Below, in pieces: positions 6,166 through 6,291 of a stretch of 6,291 nt of DNA (position 1 is the stretch's first letter; every line of letters starts with the position of its first letter). Origin of the DNA: CAYYNP01 sp964472545. Lineage in GTDB: Bacteria; Planctomycetota; Planctomycetia; Pirellulales; Thermoguttaceae. The notes beneath the pieces are model-generated. The model had not been told where the DNA came from. It was given only the letters and a program-made list of their open reading frames with translations, and did no database searches. A program made the position numbers and the translations under genes. The stretch spans positions 1-6,291 of the forward strand of contig CAYYNP010000435.1 of NCBI GenBank assembly GCA_964472545.1, read 5' to 3'.

Positions 6166-6291
6166 AGAAGATGCAGAGGGATCGACGCGGAGCAAGTCTC
6201 GGGGACATGACCTCACGGCTCTGGTGGGGGGCGTGAACGGCAGGAGAACTGCAAAGTGTGCGGGAGCCCGAAAAAGGGGACTGGCTCCGTC

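Larger units (their letters stand above)
5916..6291. other. Non-coding region upstream of the beta-helix gene
   Basis: No credible gene is seen in these 376 bases on either strand. The open frames here either run on from antisense shadows of the beta-helix gene or translate the hairpins. The part next to the gene (about 5916-6048) should hold its promoter. The best sigma-70-like pair on the minus strand is TTGCGT (5991-5996) and CATACT (5969-5974) with a 16-nt spacer, a weak match (3/6 and 4/6). The middle (6049-6165) is a hairpin cluster described separately. From 6166 to the right edge I see only a short G-rich motif at the end. No gene divergent from the beta-helix gene starts here, so the next gene upstream lies beyond the window. 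Confidence 0.7.

Noticed and set aside
5912..6208. A 98-codon minus-strand open frame upstream of the beta-helix gene
   Set aside because: It is out of frame with the beta-helix gene, and its peptide (FPNSGLGT, VPKPEFGNE) is simply the translation of the two palindromes A and B.
72..6236. Five long plus-strand open frames (72-1196, 1407-2597, 2609-3784, 3765-4871, 4920-6236), each of 368-438 codons
   Set aside because: Each lies in the antisense frame that is codon-aligned with the minus-strand gene opposite it. There, stops arise only where the sense gene uses TTA, CTA or TCA, which are rare in GC-rich genes. The translations are Arg/Val/Ala-rich and show no family motif, whereas the minus-strand proteins show clear ones.

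Overview
The window is GC-rich bacterial DNA in which every convincing gene lies on the minus strand, so it reads from right to left. A secreted polysaccharide-degradation style gene set, two cleavable signal peptides, codon-aligned antisense open frames typical of high-GC genomes, and intergenic hairpin repeats centred on CTCYG together suggest a planctomycete (Pirellulales-like) or a similar PVC bacterium. This assignment is inferred from gene style and not from a marker gene.

Layout in the direction of transcription. From 6291 to 5916 is a non-coding upstream region. It carries a compact cluster of four hairpins (6049-6165), two of which are exact inverted copies of a 26-bp palindrome. From 5915 to 3804 is a 703-residue secreted right-handed parallel beta-helix protein with the look of a carbohydrate-active enzyme (GH141/GH120-like fold class). 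From 3730 to 2963 is a 255-residue calcineurin-like metallophosphoesterase with all its metal-binding motifs. From 2783 leftward past position 1 is a large secreted heparinase II/III-like (alginate-lyase-like) protein. It is open for 927 codons and its stop lies outside the window, so it is the largest gene here although its 3' end is missing.

The three genes could form one transcription unit: gaps are 73 and 179 nt, all on the same strand, with no convincing terminator between them. The two exported proteins would act on a complex polysaccharide outside the cytoplasm. The phosphoesterase between them has no signal peptide and is probably cytoplasmic, and its link to the pathway is unknown. 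The most unusual points are the covarying hairpin cluster, the extra beta-rich module that appears to be inserted into the helical toroid of the heparinase-like protein, and the histidine-rich rungs of the beta-helix.
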